Below are positions 20,344 through 31,320 of a DNA stretch of 64,000 bases, piece after piece. This DNA comes from Tritrichomonas musculus (Eukaryota > Parabasalia > Tritrichomonadida > Tritrichomonadidae), in assembly GCA_039105265.1 (NCBI GenBank), contig JAPFFF010000059.1:558001-622000 (forward strand), in the 5' to 3' direction. The notes under the pieces were generated by a model. That model was not told the origin of the DNA. It did no database searches and was given only the letters and a program-made list of their open reading frames with translations. The position numbers and the translations under genes were made by a program. The first letter of the stretch is position 1. Each line of letters begins with the position of its first letter.

Positions 20344-22485
20344 TTATAGCAAAAACAAATTAAAAAGTAAAATACGTTTAAAAATACATAATGCGTTTAA
20401 AAATACGTAATACGTTTAAAAATATGAAACATGCTTGAAAATAAGAATATATATAAAATATAGAAAAAACGTTTACAATTACTATTTCAAAAGATAAAAT
20501 TCAATGAGTTCTTATAAATATTACTTTATGAATATTTCAGAAAGCACAAAGCTTACTAATCCCTTGAAACTAATAAATAAAACAATTTAAAATTATGATA
20601 TATATATATATATATATTTGTGTTGATATAGCATTTAAATTTCAATTAAATTTATAAGATTTTTATCTTTGATTTCAAATGCTGGCGTTTGGACATTTAT
20701 TATTAAAATGTCAGAGAAATTTTGAATTATTTTCTTAATTGTCACAACCAAAAAGTGGATATATATTAGGATTTACTTTTGAAAATAGATATTTATATAA
20801 AAAAAATCAATTAATACTAATATCGAGTAAATAAAAAAGAACTAATAAATATAAAATATAAAATATATCAAAAAATATCTGTTAGATATAAATAAATTTG
20901 ATTTTATCAAGAGTAGTGTAAATAAGACATTATACTAGGATTATACAAGAGTATTAATATTAGAGAGTTTTTAAACCATTATTTTATTTTGCGCAAGCCA
21001 TTATTTTGAGCGTATTCGCATGCTTTTAGACGCTCATGCCCGAGATTAGCATTAGATTCAGGGATTGCAATAAATCATTTAGCCACATTCTGATCTTATG
21101 AAAGGAACCATTTAGCTTTCTTGGACTCCATTGAAATATCTGAGCATAAATAAAATGTAAAAAATACAAGCTGTGTTGTTAGCTGGTATTACCAACTGTA
21201 AGTAATTAAAAAATTCTTAATTCTTTGCAATAAATTTCTTTTTCATGATCAATTTGCCTCTTATAAAGTCTGAAAATTTAAAACACCATCAGAAGATCAA
21301 TTTTTGAAAGAGAAAATTTAGTAAATATATAAATCCCAATATGCAAACATTACTGAAATTACTGTTAATTAAATTACTTATTTCTGATTTCAGAGCACTT
21401 CTTCATATTTTTCTCAAGTAAAATAATAATTTTACTAGCATAAGTGAAAAGATCTGAAAATAATAGATGACATTGAATGTAAGGATGTATAATATGTTGA
21501 GGCTTCTGTTGAAATTCATTACATCATAATAATTGAGAAGAAAGTTGATTAAATAATTGATGTATCTTATGTTATTGATGTCATTAATAATTATGAAAAA
21601 ACATTAATGATTAATTCGAAGTTCGCTTTAGAGAATGACAAATTATTGTGTTTAAATCCCGTATTCATAATGATGATATAAGTATTATAGTATAGGCTCC
21701 GTTATCACCAAGCCTATACATAAGCCCATTTCAAAGCCATTTGGAACCTTTGGAAGCACCTCAGAGCCTTCAAAAAGCTCCAACCACGTTGTTCATTCAA
21801 AAAGTTTGCAATTTAAAAAATCCCAAACAAAAATTTATTATGTCTCGTTTTCAAAATTATTTTAGCACATAAAAATGAATATTTTTAGTAGTATATATGA
21901 ATGGCGCCAATTTTTAAACTTCCATCGAGTTCGATGAGGTGAGACTGCAGCAAAGCTACCTGTCCATTAAAGAAGACCTCCTATTTATTAAATCAAGCTG
22001 TTGTTTTATACCCAAACTCTAAAAAAAGTAGTTGTTTTACCATGATTGAAATGTATCCATCTCTCAATCCAGTTGAAGAATTTTTTATATTGAAGTCATT
22101 TTATTTGTGAACTGTAAACTCATCTGTTGGTAAGCATATTCTATAGGAATGTGCGTTTGTTCTTCAGTATAAAAAGAGCGACGGGCGTTTTTTTTTTCTT
22201 CTAAACTGGAAACAAAAGCTCAGCACCTTTAAAAAGCTCATAATGATAAATTAAGCAAAACACCCAAGTAGTTTAATATATTTATCGCTTTCAAAACTAT
22301 CAAATTAGATGCATTGACATATTGTTTTTATTTAATACAAAACTCTATCATTAGAAGAAAATATTTTCAACAAAATCTAAATGATCTTTACGAATGAATC
22401 GATTTTTTGTATCGAATTTCTCATTTTCAAGAAAAATAATACTTTTTTAATGTATACCTTTAGTTCAATGGAGCAATAATTCTAT
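20344..22485. other. AT-rich intergenic region upstream of the MULE fusion
   Basis: Begins with three 18-20-bp near repeats of the type ACGTTTAAAAATAC (20374-20430), directly upstream of the fusion gene's start. There is an AT dinucleotide run near 20598. No gene is seen apart from the transposase scrap at 21976. Confidence 0.5.
21976..22110 (+). pseudogene. Scrap of a Tc1/mariner-like transposase C-terminal part
   Basis: A 44-codon open stretch ends in a stop at 22108 and contains EMYPSLNPVEEFF. This matches the (L/Y)PxxxPxLNPIE block around the third catalytic acid in Tc1/mariner transposases. Nothing recognisable lies upstream in the same frame, so it is an old remnant. Identification rests on one motif. 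Confidence 0.4.
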
Positions 22486-22767
22486 TATAGTGGTGAGAAA
22501 AATATGTATACATATTGAATTATATGTATACGTTATGTTTCTCTTTAAGAAATTAATTACTTTTTATTTTCTACTTTGAAATTATATTTTATTTCCTAAT
22601 TTAATATATTTATTAAATGTAAAAAGATTTTTGTCAGATATTAAATGAGATATTTATGAATTGTTCATATTAAATATATTCAAATTTTTGAATTAACAGC
22701 CATATAACAATTGAAAATCAAGCGTATACATATTTTTCAAAGGTATACATATTATTCCGACCACTAT
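22486..22767. mobile_element. MITE with TATAGTGGT termini
   Basis: Inverted ends at about 22485-22513 and 22741-22768 begin TTATAGTGGT and continue to a shared ATATGTATAC word, with a few mismatches. A TA at each end fits a Tc1/mariner target duplication. Length about 282 bp; no ORF. Additional GTATAC words repeat inside both ends. Confidence 0.6.
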
Positions 22768-22885
22768 AAGTGTGTTAATACTTAGAATATGCTACTTTAA
22801 TTTCTCAGCTCTCTGGATATATTTCCAAAGATGATGAATAATATTAATAAAAATAGACTTTTTATAAACTTTTTGAGGTGGACAG

Positions 22886-23703
22886 AAACTCAGTAACATT
22901 TATTTTCACTAAAAAAATCAATTGCTTTTAAGGGAGCAGTCTCACTTTGAATTTTTATAACTTTTTCACAATTTTTGAATAGGAAATAAATTGAATTTTT
23001 TTCAATCAATAAAATAGATATATACACATTTTATATATTATTAGTTTTCATATACATCAGAGAATATATATATAAAGGCAAATCATAGAATTCATTAGAC
23101 ATGATGAATATTCTCTCAATTTTTTGACATATGTAATTTTGAATAATTTTATTTTAAAAGCATCTCAATGAAAAATCAATAATTTACATAAATGCTTTCT
23201 CAACTTTTTTTAATTATATTTATATTATATATAAATATAATATAAAAATATAAAAACCTATCATGCATTTAAGGTAAATCGAAAGAATTACATCGTAATT
23301 AAGCGTTTTTATGGTATGGTTTTTGTGATTTATGCAAATTACATCATAGAGATAACTAAAAGTAATACAGTTTAAATACATTAGTAGATAAACATTTTAT
23401 AAGTTGAGAAAATGTTTACTCATTTTATTGTTTATTTTAAAAGATATGTCTAAAATAATAATCATCAAAATTATTGATGCAAAAAATTAAAGGAATATTT
23501 ATCATGTCTTATGAATTCTATGATTTGCCTTTATATATATATTCTCTGATGTTTATGAAAACCAATAATATATAAAATGTGTATATATCTATTTTTTTGA
23601 TTGAAAAAAATTCAATTTATTTCCTATTCAAAAATTGTGAAAAAGTTATAAAAATTCAAAGTGAGACTGCTCCCTTAAAAAGTTTCCAAGTGTTACTGAG
23701 TTT
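22886..23703. mobile_element. Foldback element with 188-bp near-perfect inverted arms
   Basis: Arms at 22926-23113 and 23493-23680 are reverse complements with about six differences over 188 bp (about 97% identical). An outer 13-bp inverted pair, AAACTCAGTAACA, lies at 22886-22898 and 23691-23703. The 379-bp interior has no ORF and shows a further, degraded palindrome. High arm identity implies recent insertion or arm homogenisation. No transposase of its own; family unknown. Confidence 0.75.
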
Positions 23704-23744
23704 TTGGTTTCAATTTTGCAATAATATATCTCAAAAATAGTAAT

Positions 23745-23869
23745 AATATTAGCAATAATAGTAGTAATCATAATCTTTCTAAATTCTTATATATAGTTGA
23801 ATTAATATCTATATTTTACTCTATCAAAAAGTTTAACTTTTTATAATTACTACTATTATTGCTAATATT
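23745..23869. repeat. Perfect 24-bp inverted repeat
   Basis: Arm 23745-23768 (AATATTAGCAATAATAGTAG and four more bases) recurs inverted at 23846-23869, with 77 bp between. It could form a hairpin or be a tiny TIR element; it lies 42 bp from the foldback element. Confidence 0.6.
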
Positions 23870-24687
23870 ATAATTAAGGTCATATTCCAGTAAAACAAAA
23901 CAAATCAAAAAAGATTTTCGAGTACATTATTTGGAATTTTTATATTTTAAAACAATAATCTATTGCTTTTTTGAGTATAATTTAAATATCAGATATTAAT
24001 GAATAACATATCGTGTTTTTTTAATTATATTAATTTAAAAATTATATTAACACGTGTTAACAAGTTTTTTTAGGAATTAATATGCTTATTCTGTTTATTT
24101 TGCTAATCTTATTAATAGAATTGGCACTTTTGGCAAATTGGCTTTACCAAGTTAGTAAATTTGGTAAGAATACTTAATTATTAACCATAAACTTCGAAAT
24201 TTCAAATAATTTAGTAAAAGATCTAAATGATAATTATTGAACACTATTGAACAATGAAAATTGTGAGATATGAAATCAGCGGACTTATTCAATGACTTTA
24301 ATTTAAATTAAGAATCGCATTTAGTGCTATTATCTTGATCAAATTAGAGTTTTCTGAAATATCATATTCATACTTTAATGGATAAATTGGGAAATTTTGC
24401 TAATAGGGCTTTCCTCAAATGTTGATTTATTAGGAATACAATTCTCCTTCTTAGTTGGGTACTCTTTTTAAAGATTTTTTTTAAATATTTTTTTTATCAA
24501 AAAGTTATTATATCAAAAAGTGAATATATGAAAAAGCTGTTTTATCAAATTTCTGTTTTTCAAAAAGTTTAACTTTTTGAGAGCACTGTGGTGGTCACTT
24601 CACCTCCACAGCGTGCTTTTTTTGGGGGGCCAAAAAAAAAAAAAAATATTTTTTTCATTCCTGTAGATTTTTAATAAAATAATGAAC
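23870..24687. other. Intergenic region 3' of the multi-pass membrane gene
   Basis: AT-rich, no gene. Near 24557-24580 is a palindrome built on CAAAAAGTTTAACTTTTTG. It is followed by a GC-rich imperfect hairpin (24582-24595 with 24602-24617, stem AGCAC/GTGCT). A G6 and A-rich run follow, about 70 bp from the stop codon of the minus-strand gene. A role in 3' end formation is possible but unproven. Confidence 0.35.
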
Positions 24688-26202
24688 TTATATCATATTA
24701 GGTATATTAGATCCATAAACAAACCATCCGATTGGAGAAATAATTAAGGTTAAAATACATATTGGATATAATGTAGTATTCTGAATTTTTTCAATTTCTT
24801 TCAAATCATTCACATCTTTTTTGAAATCAATTATGAAATAAATGAAAAAGGAAATAATTGATGGCAGGAATAAAAAAACAACAAGAGTGACAGCTCCACC
24901 AAATGATAAAGATCCAGAACGATGTAAATTAATAGCTATCGAATTAGTTACGACTGTCATTATTGATTCTCCCAACTTTGATGTATAATCGCTTATATAC
25001 TCGTATGGTCTAATGACGCAAATAAAAATGCACCAGGCAAGTTCAAGGCCAATACATAATCCTGGAATATCAAAGCCAGCAGCAATAGCGTAAACAACAT
25101 CTTTAACAATTTTAATTAATTCTATATAATGATAATAATTAATTCCTTTTTCTCTTTTCTTGTAAATTCTTGTAATTTCTTCATATTCAGTCAAAATTTT
25201 AGTAACTGTCATTGTAATTGGTAATAATAATGTAATAACAATGTACCCAAGAATGCAACTCCATCTTCTCACAGATTTCTCTTCCATTAATTCAATAAAG
25301 TTCTCTGTTGATGGAATGATCAATAAAGAAAGACATTCTATAAGAAAAATAATAATTTTTGAGAAGTGGGGTTCAGGATCATACATAAAAATGCATGCAT
25401 CCATTAAGTATTCAACTATTAATGATACTACTAGAACAATTACAACTAAAATGGAAACAAAAAAAGCAATTTTTTCTCTTTCAATTAAAGAGTGAATTAA
25501 TAAAAAAAGTAAAAGAACGCTACTTGGAAGTAATGCAATTGAAAAAGGAAAAGATCCGCTATAACGAAAAGGACTTTTTGAAGGTAACTTTGGTTTTTCT
25601 TCTTCATCTTCATTTTCATTTTCAATTTGCTGCTTTTTTTTACAGCACTTGACGAAATATAATTTACAATTACAAGAAAATGTGTAGCCGTAGTTAGCCA
25701 AATCTGTCCCACAGGCGCATAAACAAAGGATAAAAATTATGAAAAAAAATGGAGGTAAAGCGCATAGTAAAACAGCATTTTTTGTGTCAACATTAATATA
25801 ACCAAAACCTGCACCTAACATAACAGTTAATGCATAAATAAAAATTGCAAAAAAGAACCCAGGACCAATAATAAGTGCTGAAATAAAACATAATATAAAT
25901 ATTGGAATTGATAAGGTATAAATCGAAAAAAGCTCGAATTGGGTGAAAGGTGTTATACCTAAAATTTTATAAGATATTAACTGAATTAAACTTGTGGCCC
26001 ATTCAAACATATCTCGAGTTTCTTTTGATAATGTTACAGAAAATGATCTTGCTGCTGTGGCTCTTTGAAAAGTTCGGAAAATATCTTTGAGTTCTTTGAT
26101 AACTGATCCGGCTGAATCAGTGAGATCGAATATTTTTTCAAAATATTTTTTGATAAAAGGACATCTTTCTTCGCATTTACAATTGGATTTATGTTTCCCC
26201 AT
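24688..26202 (-). CDS. Multi-pass membrane protein, unrecognised family
   Basis: A 504-aa protein if the ATG at 26202 is used. The frame extends 38 codons further upstream, but that part is poorly protein-like and would overlap the divergent gene. The N-terminus is Cys-rich (CKCEERCPF). About nine to ten hydrophobic segments follow, including IPIFILCFISALII, FFFIIFILCLCACG, FFVSILVVIVLVV and FLFLPSIISFFIYF. Between about residues 180 and 215 a Cys/Lys stretch (CNCKLYFVKCCKKK) leads into an acidic loop. This is probably a plasma-membrane or endomembrane protein; no transporter or channel signature was recognised. It is divergent from the type I membrane gene at 26348, 145 bp away, and the two may share a promoter. 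Confidence 0.7.
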   Translation of the reverse strand: MGKHKSNCKCEERCPFIKKYFEKIFDLTDSAGSVIKELKDIFRTFQRATAARSFSVTLSKETRDMFEWATSLIQLISYKILGITPFTQFELFSIYTLSIPIFILCFISALIIGPGFFFAIFIYALTVMLGAGFGYINVDTKNAVLLCALPPFFFIIFILCLCACGTDLANYGYTFSCNCKLYFVKCCKKKQQIENENEDEEEKPKLPSKSPFRYSGSFPFSIALLPSSVLLLFLLIHSLIEREKIAFFVSILVVIVLVVSLIVEYLMDACIFMYDPEPHFSKIIIFLIECLSLLIIPSTENFIELMEEKSVRRWSCILGYIVITLLLPITMTVTKILTEYEEITRIYKKREKGINYYHYIELIKIVKDVVYAIAAGFDIPGLCIGLELAWCIFICVIRPYEYISDYTSKLGESIMTVVTNSIAINLHRSGSLSFGGAVTLVVFLFLPSIISFFIYFIIDFKKDVNDLKEIEKIQNTTLYPICILTLIISPIGWFVYGSNIPNMI

Positions 26203-26347
26203 TTGATAAAAAAAATTGTTAATATTTGTTATTGTGATATAATAATGTATTGAAATATTGAAGGACAGAATATCTCTCAGAATTTTGAATACTATTAAAA
26301 AATCATTTTTTCTCAATTTTTTTCTTTCAAAAAATATTTTACCGTAT

Positions 26348-27496
26348 ATGGACTTCTTTTATTTAAATCTCCTAATTTTCTTTGTTAAATCTCATCAGAT
26401 TTTACATGACTGCTTTTCATCAGATGTAAATTTTGATTATTTCTCTAATAAATCAATTGATTACATTATATCTTGTCCAAATAAAAAAATTCAAAAAATC
26501 AATCTAAATAATACTACTAATATTAAATCAATCTCAATTTTCAAAGATTCCCATGTGATTTTTGAATGTTCTCCTTTAATACAAAATATCAACTTATTGA
26601 TTTATAACAAACCCAAAATAGCATTTGAAAATCAATGCTACTTTTATAATATTGAAATTTTTGATGCTCCTGAATTTTATTGGAATCAAAATTTCAAAGT
26701 AAAAACAAAAAATGTTGTTTTATATAATGATCATTACCAATTACCATTTTTGTCTGAAAACATTATATATTCCCAAAATAGAAAACCGAATTATATTATC
26801 GATGAACCAAATACTTCATTATTAAATAATGATTATGAGCGAGAATGTGATGAAATTTTTAGGATTTATTTTTCAAGTGATAATGTAACATTTATATGTA
26901 GTTACACATATACGTTAGAAATAAGCTACAATGAAATAAATTCTTATAGTTTTAATATTATTGGAAATGATTATTTAAATATAATTAATTCAGATGAGAA
27001 AGGAAAATTTGGTAATTATATTTCATCAATTATGAAAAACATAGAATTACCAGATAATTACAATATTTTATTTTCTGATTTTTTATATGTTGAAGATGTC
27101 GAGAATTATCTTAATGTGTTTGATAAGTATCCTGGCAGAAAAATATGGTTAACGTTAACATGGGAAAACTATTTGGAAGATGGAAGATATTACCGTTATT
27201 GCCCTTGGGAAGATTCGAGCCTTTCATTCCTACCAGAATATCAAGATTTGGAATATTACTACGATCGATTGGAATCGGGAACAAGATGGAGAAAGGCATG
27301 TGTTGGAAAAACAGGAATACTTTTTGAGCAAGATGAAACACATGGAGAACTTATTGTTTTTTCATCAACATCAACTTTGACAATTATTATTGTAGTCATT
27401 GTTGTAGTTTTGGCTGTTCTGATTGCAAATGCGGTTATTGCTTACCAAGTGTACAAAAAACATTATAAAAAAGAAACAAAAGAGAGTGAAGATTAA
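26348..27496 (+). CDS. Type I single-pass membrane protein, unrecognised family
   Basis: The frame begins further left, but the ATG at 26348 gives a clean signal peptide (MDFFYLNLLIFFVKSHQ), so it is chosen. The product has 382 residues. A Tyr/Asn-rich ectodomain carries possible N-glycosylation sites (NKS, NTT, NVT). A transmembrane segment near residues 345-368 (LTIIIVVIVVVLAVLIANAV) and a short basic/acidic cytoplasmic tail (KKHYKKETKESED) complete a type I surface protein. The ectodomain matches no domain I recognise. Divergent from the multi-pass membrane gene at 26202. Confidence 0.7.
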   Translation: MDFFYLNLLIFFVKSHQILHDCFSSDVNFDYFSNKSIDYIISCPNKKIQKINLNNTTNIKSISIFKDSHVIFECSPLIQNINLLIYNKPKIAFENQCYFYNIEIFDAPEFYWNQNFKVKTKNVVLYNDHYQLPFLSENIIYSQNRKPNYIIDEPNTSLLNNDYERECDEIFRIYFSSDNVTFICSYTYTLEISYNEINSYSFNIIGNDYLNIINSDEKGKFGNYISSIMKNIELPDNYNILFSDFLYVEDVENYLNVFDKYPGRKIWLTLTWENYLEDGRYYRYCPWEDSSLSFLPEYQDLEYYYDRLESGTRWRKACVGKTGILFEQDETHGELIVFSSTSTLTIIIVVIVVVLAVLIANAVIAYQVYKKHYKKETKESED

Positions 27497-27799
27497 TATA
27501 AATAAAGTTGATTAAAGATTGTTAAGTCTAATAAATTGGTTTAATTTTTATTTGTCTTTTTTTGTTTACAAATGAAAGACAATTTGAATATTGTCAAACT
27601 GTCTTTAATTTCTCACTGTCATCTTAGAGGTCTAGGCTTCCCTCCCAGCTATACAGTATGTTGCCTCTGTAAAAATTATCTAAAAATATAAAAAGTTTTT
27701 TTTTTTTTTTCTGAATGATTTCTACTATTTGAAGGTTCATCAGAAAAGACTAACTATGCTTTAGTTGATCCTTTTATTAAATGATGGGTGGAATCCAAA

Positions 27800-28262
27800 A
27801 GCACCCAGGTGCTAAAATATTTCCCCACTCCCATTCAAAAAGTAGGAATTTATCATGACGATTATATTTTCACCATTAAACCGATTTTTTTTTTTTTTAA
27901 ATGAGTAAAAAAGATAAAGAGAAAAACATTTATATAAACAAAATCAGCTGATTAAATGTTTGAAAATTTTATTCATCTAATATAGAGCATCTTCTTTTTT
28001 ATCAGTATAAAATCGTCGTCGTCGTCGTCATCATCATCAGTGGAGCATTTTCTTTTTCATCTGTAGAGAATTGTCGTCATCATCTGTAGAGCTTCTTCTT
28101 CTTCGTCTGTAGAGAATCGTCGTCATCATCTGTAAAGAAAGGCTCATATTTTTAATATAGTTTGATTAACCGCCGCTTTTTAAGCCATTTTACACCTTAA
28201 AAAAATAAGATATGATAACTTTTTGAATGAGGGGTGGGGAAATATTTTAGCACCCGGGTGCT
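27800..28262. mobile_element. TIR element with AGCACCCGGGTGCT ends and internal minisatellite
   Basis: Inverted ends at 27800-27842 and 28219-28262 match at nearly every position over about 42 bp. Each starts with a self-palindromic AGCACCC(A/G)GGTGCT word. Inside, 28014-28136 is a degenerate minisatellite of about 36-bp units rich in GTCGTCATCATC and TCTGTAGAG words. No ORF. Non-autonomous element of unknown family. Confidence 0.65.
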
Positions 28263-28406
28263 CTAGGCCATTTTTCTTTAGTTTTTCGCTGAACTCTGTT
28301 CTTACACAGTAGCATTATTTTCTTGTAATTTTATTTCAGAGTACCCGTATTAATAAACAGATATTCAAGATAGCAGACTAAAAATATGACACTTAACTGA
28401 AAGATG

Positions 28407-28437
<31 letters not shown>

Positions 28438-28756
28438 CAATACATTTTCTCATAACTTTTTGAAGTTTTTGGTCTTCAAATTTTTCATTAGATTTTTTTG
28501 TTGTTTATTGATTTGATATGATTACAAATATTGGAAATAATCAACATAAATTCACGGTTGAAATAAAAATAGCTCGGGGCTGGATTCAAATGACTTTTAA
28601 ATTTTTTTGAATGTGTCACAAAAAATAAACCCTTGAAATAATGGTTTTGGCTGTTAAAAATAATTATGCAAGAGAAAAAAATAACCCAGAAATTTTTGAA
28701 CTTCTTTCTATTTGTGTTATAGCACTGCCACTCAATGATCTAAGCAAAACACTAAA
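28263..28756. other. Intergenic DNA with a 29-bp poly-A tract
   Basis: Holds a 29-A run at 28407-28435 and otherwise AT-rich sequence downstream of the kinase-Sel1 pseudogene. No gene was recognised. Confidence 0.5.
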
Positions 28757-29750
28757 TCACCAAAGAAGAAAACTGAGATTGATTTGTGATTTTGGAAACT
28801 TTTGATTTGCAGCGAGTGAATAATAATGAATTGCTTTATCGATGTCTCGTGTGACATATCGTCCTTTATGGTAAATTAAACCGAGATTGAATTGTGCTTC
28901 TGGAATATTTTGTTTTGCAGCGAGTGAATAATAATGAATTGCTTTATCGATGTATCGTGTGATATATCGTCCTTCATGATAAATGAAACCGAGAATAAAT
29001 TGTGCTAATTTATCATTTAAAAAAACAGATGATGAGGGAAAATTTGATATATAATTACAAATATTTGAAATATTATCATGATTCAAATATATTTTCTCAA
29101 GCATATAAAATATAATGACAAGTTTATTTTTTTCAGTTAGTTCCAACCAAAATTCGTTAAACAAATCAATAATAGAAGGACGTTTTTTTGATTCTTGGTC
29201 TATACATTTTCCAATAATACATTTTATTTTCTGATTTTCTTCAATTTCTTTTTCATTCATTATATGTTTCATAATCATACCGAGTGAATAAATGTCACTT
29301 TTATATGTAAACATTTTAGTGCGCTTTACTTCTGGATCAAAAAATTGATCACTTCCTATATCCATAGTGTGTTCTTCATCATTTGTATTGGATCTTGCAG
29401 ATTCAAGATCAATCAAGATCGCTTTTTTATAATTATCAATAATTACATTGTCTGGTTATAAATCGCGATGTATTATTTGATGGCTATGAAGTTCAGCTAA
29501 TGCTAAAATAAGTTCAAAAATGATTGTGATTTTGCCATCAAAAGAAAGATTCAAAGATTGAAAATTTCTTAATGTTTGGCCATTTATATACTCAATAACA
29601 ACATAATTCTTGGGCAAAAATGGACTGTGACACCTGGAGTAGTTTTCTGACTCTTGTTTAATATATTTTGATGGTTTTTGAGTATTAGGAGTTGGAATTT
29701 TTTTTACACATAATTCACTTTTTTGATTAATATTAATCGCCAAATTTCGT

Positions 29751-29794
<44 letters not shown>

Positions 29795-30232
29795 AGGAAT
29801 ATATTTTTTGAAACTATCAAGTTCATCAACAAATGTTTCATCAGATTTAATTTCTCTATCTTCTAATATTTCGATTTGAATATTTTTTTGGTTTAAAACA
29901 TTTTTTAAATTGTATAAAAAACAAACAGATACATGGGTATGCGTGGATAAAAGTTGTTGGAGAAAGGATATGGATAGAATATCAAGAAAGATTAATGTTT
30001 TTTCAAAACCAATTATTATAAAAACTCCATCTGCCTCTTTATTGAATTTTTCGCTATAATAAAGCATTATTATTTGTGATTTTTCGATATTTGAATCGAT
30101 TTCGATGTGTTCATTTTTCTTATAAGTAGTGTTTTTTGTGATATGCATAAAATTGTAGCCTTGAATAACTTTGCATTTTTGTGAGAATTGTTCTTTTTTA
30201 TCATTAATAAATTTTAGGATGTTTTCAATCAT
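28757..30232 (-). pseudogene. Broken protein kinase with Sel1 repeats
   Basis: Three minus-strand frames make one gene. 30232-29795 encodes a trichomonad-type N-terminal region from an ATG at 30232. A 41-bp poly-T (29753-29793; poly-A in the coding sense) then replaces the place where the kinase Gly loop should be and shifts the frame. 29743-29456 encodes the rest of the N-lobe (LCVKKI, YVVIEYINGQTL) up to the catalytic loop HRDL, where TAA stands in place of the Lys of HRDLKPxN. In the same frame PDNVIIDN continues to IDLESARS and the C-lobe (SDIYSLGMIM, KRPSI). Two Sel1 repeats of the type LGLIYHKGRYV...DKAIHYYSLAA end the gene at 28757. Intact relatives are large kinase-Sel1 families in trichomonads. 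Confidence 0.75.
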
Positions 30233-30325
30233 AAAGCTGCACACTAGAACTATTTGTAAAATTTTACTAAACTTCTGAGATAGGTCTTATTTTTGGATTA
30301 TAAAAAAAAACTGATATATTTTATA

Positions 30326-31218
30326 ATGAAGATCCAACTTCAAACAGCTAGTATTTTGGGTGTTCCTTTACAAAATTGTGATAATGATTTCAAATTTATA
30401 GTAAATAATCAAGCATATCAAACAAATAGAATTGTTGCAAATTTATTATCTCCTCATATTCGGAACGTTCAATCAATTGATCCCACGATAAATGAATATG
30501 TTATTAACACAAATCAAAAAGGCAATTTTCAATATATTCTCGATCTTATATCATTTGATCTGATTACAATACCAGATGAGGATTTTTATTTTATAAAATA
30601 GATAATATACAAGCTATTTCTGAACCAAATGATGAAATTACAATGGATAGCATAATATCAAGAATTAAATCCCACGAAAAGATGCCATATTTATTTTCAA
30701 ACCTTTTAAAAAAAGAAATCAATTTCATATCATCCAATTTTTATAAATTAGAGAAAAGTTGCATAGCAGATATTCAAAAATTCAATCAAGATACACTTGA
30801 AAAAATTTTCATGAATCCAAAACTCGTTATACGTTCTGAAGATCAAATTATTTCGATTATAAACGAGTTGTATTTGAAAGACAAAGCATATTCAACCTTG
30901 TATGAGCATGTTTTATTCATAAATGTTTCACCAATAAAAATGAAGATATTTCTCCAAAATTTTGATTTTTCAGATTTGACTGGAGGAATCTGGTCCAGAT
31001 TATCTGACAGAATGAGTGAACAAGTCTTTGTTGAAGATAGTGGCAAATTTCCTCATCGATATAATATGAATATTACTAATATCATCGATTTAACCAATAA
31101 CCAAAACTTTTTACTTGACAATGACGATGCTGATTGGAATGGAGTACCTCCTCCTCCTCCACCACCACCTCCTCCTCCTCCACCACCTGTTCCACATTCA
31201 ATTAGAATTTTTTTTTAG
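30326..31218 (+). pseudogene. Broken BTB-like domain protein with poly-proline tail
   Basis: The first frame, from the ATG at 30326, encodes a BTB-like fold typical of trichomonad families (FKFIVNNQAYQTNRIVANLL, then IRNVQSIDPTINEYVI) and runs into TAG at 30599. The continuation is one frame over, reading DNIQAISEPNDEI before the Met at 30643. It carries a BACK-like helical part (FSNLLKKEINFISSNFYKLE, LYEHVLFINVS) to 31218. Near the end a run of about 14 prolines (31147-31188) precedes the short C-terminus. A single frameshift near 30590-30600 explains the break; a sequencing error cannot be excluded. Confidence 0.65.
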
Positions 31219-31320
31219 AATTAAAAAAAAAAACTGATATTCAATAAAAACATTTATAGGCACTAAAAAAAAGAATATCAAATTGAATTTAAAAATTGGT
31301 TATTTATTTAAAGGCAAAAA

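Noticed and set aside
24582-24617. A bacterial-type terminator from the GC-rich hairpin and following A/T run
   Set aside because: The organism is eukaryotic, the hairpin is imperfect and the adjoining run is G6 then A; at most it is a 3' end feature or element end.
26203-26316. 38-codon N-terminal extension of the multi-pass membrane protein, and 30-codon extension of the divergent gene
   Set aside because: The two extensions overlap each other on opposite strands, and the chosen ATGs give a Cys-rich start and a clean signal peptide.
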